Source: Lederbergia wuyishanensis
GTDB taxonomy: Bacteria; Bacillota; Bacilli; Bacillales; Bacillaceae_C
NCBI RefSeq assembly: GCF_022900255.1
Contig: NZ_JALIRM010000001.1
Coordinates: forward strand, 496,001 to 560,000
DNA length: 64,000 nt
Direction of reading: 5' to 3'
Numbering within the stretch: the first letter of the stretch is position 1; the number at the start of each line of letters is the position of its first letter. The notes below the pieces were generated by a model. The model did no database searches, had not been told where the DNA came from, and saw only the letters and a program-made list of their open reading frames with translations. Shown here piece after piece: positions 60,819 through 64,000 of the stretch. The position numbers and the translations under genes were made by a program.

Positions 60819-61082
60819 TTAAGTGTTTCGACGTCCTCTTGCCATAGAACCTAATATTAGACTTAATACGAAAACAAGAACTAACGATCCGATTAATGCT
60901 GGGACAATTGCAATACCTGCTACATCAGGACCCCAGTCACCAAATATTGCTCCGCCAAGCCATGCCCCAATTATACCTGCGATGATATTACCAATTATTC
61001 CTCCAGGGATATCCTTGCCTAAAATTAATCCAGCAAGCCATCCAATGATGCCACCTACAATAAGGTATAATAAAAAGCCCAT
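60819..61082 (-). CDS. GlsB/YeaQ/YmgE family stress-response membrane protein
   Basis: An 87-residue protein of three hydrophobic helices with the family pattern GGIIGWLAGLILG, GIIGNIIAGIIGAWLG and a basic end (ARGRRNT). B. subtilis YwzA belongs to this family and is sigma-B dependent; a sigma-B-like promoter precedes this gene. Function unknown. AAAGGAG lies 11 bases before the ATG. Confidence 0.85.
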   Translation of the reverse strand: MGFLLYLIVGGIIGWLAGLILGKDIPGGIIGNIIAGIIGAWLGGAIFGDWGPDVAGIAIVPALIGSLVLVFVLSLILGSMARGRRNT

Positions 61083-61133
61083 TTTTCATTCATCTCCTTT
61101 AGGATTGTCTTTTCTTTGAGCTTGGTTATATTA

Positions 61134-61158
61134 TTACCGGTTATATTAAAGGATAAAC
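61134..61158 (-). promoter_or_regulatory. Sigma-B-like promoter of the GlsB-family gene
   Basis: On the minus strand GTTTAT (61153-61158), 13-base spacer, CGGTAA (61134-61139); consensus GTTTAA and GGGTAT. Confidence 0.5.
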
Positions 61159-61333
61159 ATTTTTATGAAAAGGATGATGAGAAATATATGGTAATGTATT
61201 TATTCATACATAAAAAACATAAATATTTTTCTTTATGTAAGATATTTGATATTATGAATGGTGGAGTTTTACTACATGTACGAAAGCTTTGATAAGTTTT
61301 CTTTATTGAAAACCATAACTTTCTCATAATTTA

Positions 61334-61356
61334 CTTATGAGTAGAATTATCATAAG
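61334..61356. promoter_or_regulatory. Inverted repeat upstream of aconitase, possible operator
   Basis: CTTATGA (61334-61340) and TCATAAG (61350-61356) form a perfect seven-base inverted repeat with a 9-base centre, 85 bases before acnA. B. subtilis citB is controlled by CcpC at ATAA/TTAT dyads upstream; identity here is not shown. Confidence 0.4.
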
Positions 61357-61440
61357 ATAGTATTGTGAGTAAGTTTGGATAGTAATACTCAATTTATACT
61401 TTTTTTCTGATACTATTTATTAAAAAAGGGGGAATTAACA

Positions 61441-64000
61441 TGGCACAAACTAAAAATGATGTTTTTGGTGCACGCTCTTCCTTCGATGTTGGCGGCAAAC
61501 GCTATAACTTTTATCGTTTGGCAGCACTAGAGGAAGCAGGAGTAGCAAAAGTATCACGCTTGCCATATTCCATTAAAGTTCTACTTGAATCTGTATTAAG
61601 ACAAATGGATGGACGTGTCATTAAAAAAGAACACGTTGAAGATTTAGCCAATTGGGCATCTGATGAGGAAAATAATGGTGAAGTACCATTTAAACCTTCC
61701 CGTGTAATTCTTCAAGACTTTACTGGAGTACCTGCTGTAGTTGACCTTGCATCATTAAGAAAAGCAATGTCAGATATTGGCGGAGATGCCGAAAAAATCA
61801 ATCCTGAAATTCCAGTTGATTTAGTTATCGACCACTCTGTTCAAGTTGATACTTACGGAACTCCTGAAGCATTACAAGTGAACATGGATTTTGAATTTGA
61901 AAGAAATGCAGAGCGCTATGAGTTTTTAAGTTGGGCCCAAAAAGCATTTGATAACTACCGTGCTGTTCCACCTGCAACAGGTATCGTCCACCAAGTTAAC
62001 TTAGAATATCTTGCTAATGTAGTTCATGCGATCGAAACTCCAAATGGAGATTTTGAGGCATACCCGGATACTCTAGTTGGTACAGACTCACATACTACAA
62101 TGATCAACGGTGTTGGTGTTTTAGGATGGGGAGTCGGCGGTATTGAAGCAGAAGCTGGAATGCTTGGACAGCCTTCCTATTTCCCAATTCCAGAAGTTGT
62201 AGGAGTAAAATTAACAGGCGAACTACCAAATGGAGCAACTGCTACAGACTTAGCGCTTAAAGTGACTCAAGTTCTACGTGCTCATGGTGTAGTTGGAAAA
62301 TTTGTTGAATTTTACGGACCAGGTGTAGCGAGCTTACCTCTCGCTGACCGTGCGACTATTGCTAACATGGCGCCTGAATATGGAGCTACTTGTGGATTTT
62401 TCCCAGTTGATGATGAAACATTAAATTATTTACGTTTAACTGGTCGTCCTGAAGAACAAATTCAACTTGTAGAGAAATACTTAAAAGAAAATGATATGTT
62501 CTTTAGTATTGATAAGGAAGATCCAGTATATAAAGATATCGTAGAGCTAGATTTATCTGAGATTGAGGCTAATCTTTCAGGACCAAAACGCCCGCAGGAT
62601 TTAATTCCTCTTTCTAAAATGCAAAGTGCTTTCAAAGAAGCATTGCAATCTCCAGTTGGAAATCAAGGCTTTGGCTTAGATCCTGCTGAAATTACTAAGG
62701 AAGTAAAAGTAGAATTTAATAATGGCGACGAAGCTGTCATGAAGACAGGCGCAGTCGTTATTGCAGCTATTACAAGTTGTACAAATACTTCTAACCCTTA
62801 TGTAATGCTTGGAGCAGGGTTGCTTGCGAAAAAAGCGGTTGAAAAAGGATTGCAAGTGCCGAAATATGTAAAAACATCACTTGCTCCTGGATCAAAAGTT
62901 GTAACAGGTTACCTTCGTGATGCTGGATTAATGCCATATATGTCTAAACTTGGTTTTGACCTTGTTGGATATGGATGTACTACATGTATTGGTAACTCTG
63001 GTCCATTGAAAGATGAAATCGAGAAATCAATTATTGAAAATGATTTACTTGTAACTTCAGTACTTTCCGGTAACCGTAACTTTGAAGGAAGAATCCATCC
63101 ACTAGTTCGTGGAAACTACTTAGCTTCTCCTCCACTAGTTGTTGCATATGCTCTTGCAGGTACTGTAGATATCGATCTTAATAATGAGCCTCTTGGAAAA
63201 GATAAAGATGGCAATGATGTATTTATGAAAGATATTTGGCCAACTCGCGAAGAAGTTGTGGAAGTAGTTCAAAAAACTGTTACTCCGGAATTATTCCGTA
63301 AAGAATACGAACATGTATTTAGTGATAATAAACGTTGGAATGAAATTAAAACGAGCAATGATCCTTTATATAAATGGGATAATGACTCAACATATATTCA
63401 AAACCCACCATTCTTCGAAAATTTATCAAATGAATTAAATACAGTAAAACCATTAACTGGTTTACGTGTTGTTGGTAAATTTGGAGATTCAGTAACGACT
63501 GACCATATTTCTCCAGCTGGTGCAATCGGTAAAGACACTCCAGCAGGAAAATACTTGCTTGAAAAAGGAGTACAGCCTCGTGAATTTAACTCTTACGGTT
63601 CTCGCCGTGGAAATCATGAGGTAATGATGCGTGGTACATTTGCTAATATTCGTATCCGAAATCAAGTTGCACCTGGAACAGAAGGTGGCTTCACAACTTA
63701 TTGGCCAACAGGGGAAGTAAGTTCTATTTATGATGCTTGCATGCGTTATAAGGAAGATGGAACAGGTCTTGTTGTGCTAGCAGGAAAAGATTATGGAATG
63801 GGTTCTTCACGTGACTGGGCTGCAAAAGGTACAAACCTATTAGGAATTAAAACAGTTATCGCTGAGAGCTTCGAGAGAATTCACCGTTCCAATCTTGCAA
63901 TGATGGGTGTTCTCCCATTACAATTTAAAAAAGGCGAAAATGCAGAAGTTTTAGGATTAACAGGTAAAGAAGTCATCAATGTTCAAGTTGATGAAACGGT
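61441..64000 (+). CDS. acnA: Aconitate hydratase (partial, runs past the window end)
   Basis: The first 853 codons of a protein that is 909 residues in B. subtilis (CitB). The [4Fe-4S] cysteines are at about residues 446 (SCTNTSNP), 512 and 515 ([11 protein letters not shown]), and the swivel domain with the active-site serine ([12 protein letters not shown]) is present. It converts citrate to isocitrate and, as apo-protein, binds RNA. AAAGGGGG precedes the ATG. No frameshift is seen up to the edge. Confidence 0.96.

Noticed and set aside
60823-61119. A 98-codon plus-strand frame opposite the GlsB-family gene
   Set aside because: It is proline/isoleucine-rich antisense of a clear family gene and has no SD; a shadow frame.

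Overview
The window is a low-GC stretch of chromosome from an endospore-forming member of the Bacillaceae. The evidence is the gene set (spoVS, cotE, spoVK, spoIIP, sirA, a Spo0E-like gene, RsbR), strong AAGGAGG-type ribosome binding sites with many TTG and GTG starts, Bacillus-type LexA boxes, and a gene order that largely follows the Bacillus subtilis segment from ymfF to citB as I know it. I cannot name the species. I see no rRNA, tRNA, CRISPR array, phage, insertion sequence or defence island.

Layout. 1-6497: ymfF end, ymfH, ymfI, ymfJ, ymfK, rodZ-like ymfM, pgsA and cinA. 6635-7846: recA with a LexA box. 8153-14524: rny, ymdB, spoVS, miaB, ricA (ymcA) and cotE. 14790-25240: a glycogen block, with type I pullulanase on the minus strand divergent from glgB-glgC-glgD-glgA-glgP. 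This block lies between cotE and mutS, which are neighbours in B. subtilis. 25495-34823: mutS, mutL, a small membrane protein, glpK, glpD, miaA and hfq. 35352-40401: spoVK, hflX, ynbB and glnA, with no glnR between ynbB and glnA. 40659-44656: phosphoenolpyruvate carboxylase and a SpoIIP-family gene. 44687-46779: lexA divergent from the SOS genes yneA-yneB-ynzC. 46904-52911: tkt, sirA, yneF, the Spo0E-like ynzD, ccdA, ccdC, two overlapping fluoride-channel genes and yneK. 53132-57598: sbcD-sbcC plus tiny membrane-protein genes. 58102-61158: a general-stress patch (YflT-domain protein, RsbR paralogue, lytic transglycosylase, GlsB-family protein) with two sigma-B-like promoters. 61441 to the end: aconitase, cut by the window edge.

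How the genes work together. Most are housekeeping genes for DNA repair (recA, mutS/mutL, sbcCD, SOS genes), RNA turnover and modification (rny, ricA, miaA, miaB, hfq) and central metabolism (tkt, ppc, glnA, acnA, glpKD). Sporulation genes are threaded through them. The glycogen block encodes synthesis, branching, debranching and phosphorolysis, and a sigma-E-like promoter before glgB suggests mother-cell expression.

The least ordinary material is in the intergenic DNA. There are decayed copies of two intergenic repeat types that I remember from Bacillaceae genomes (4489-4600, 7902-8090, 35134-35265). The ppc leader has a perfect inverted repeat at the promoter followed by a terminator-like hairpin. 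Several genes are under 60 codons (49981-50136, 57419-57598, 57635-57754). I found no convincing undescribed multi-gene system. All start-site, promoter and terminator calls were made by eye.
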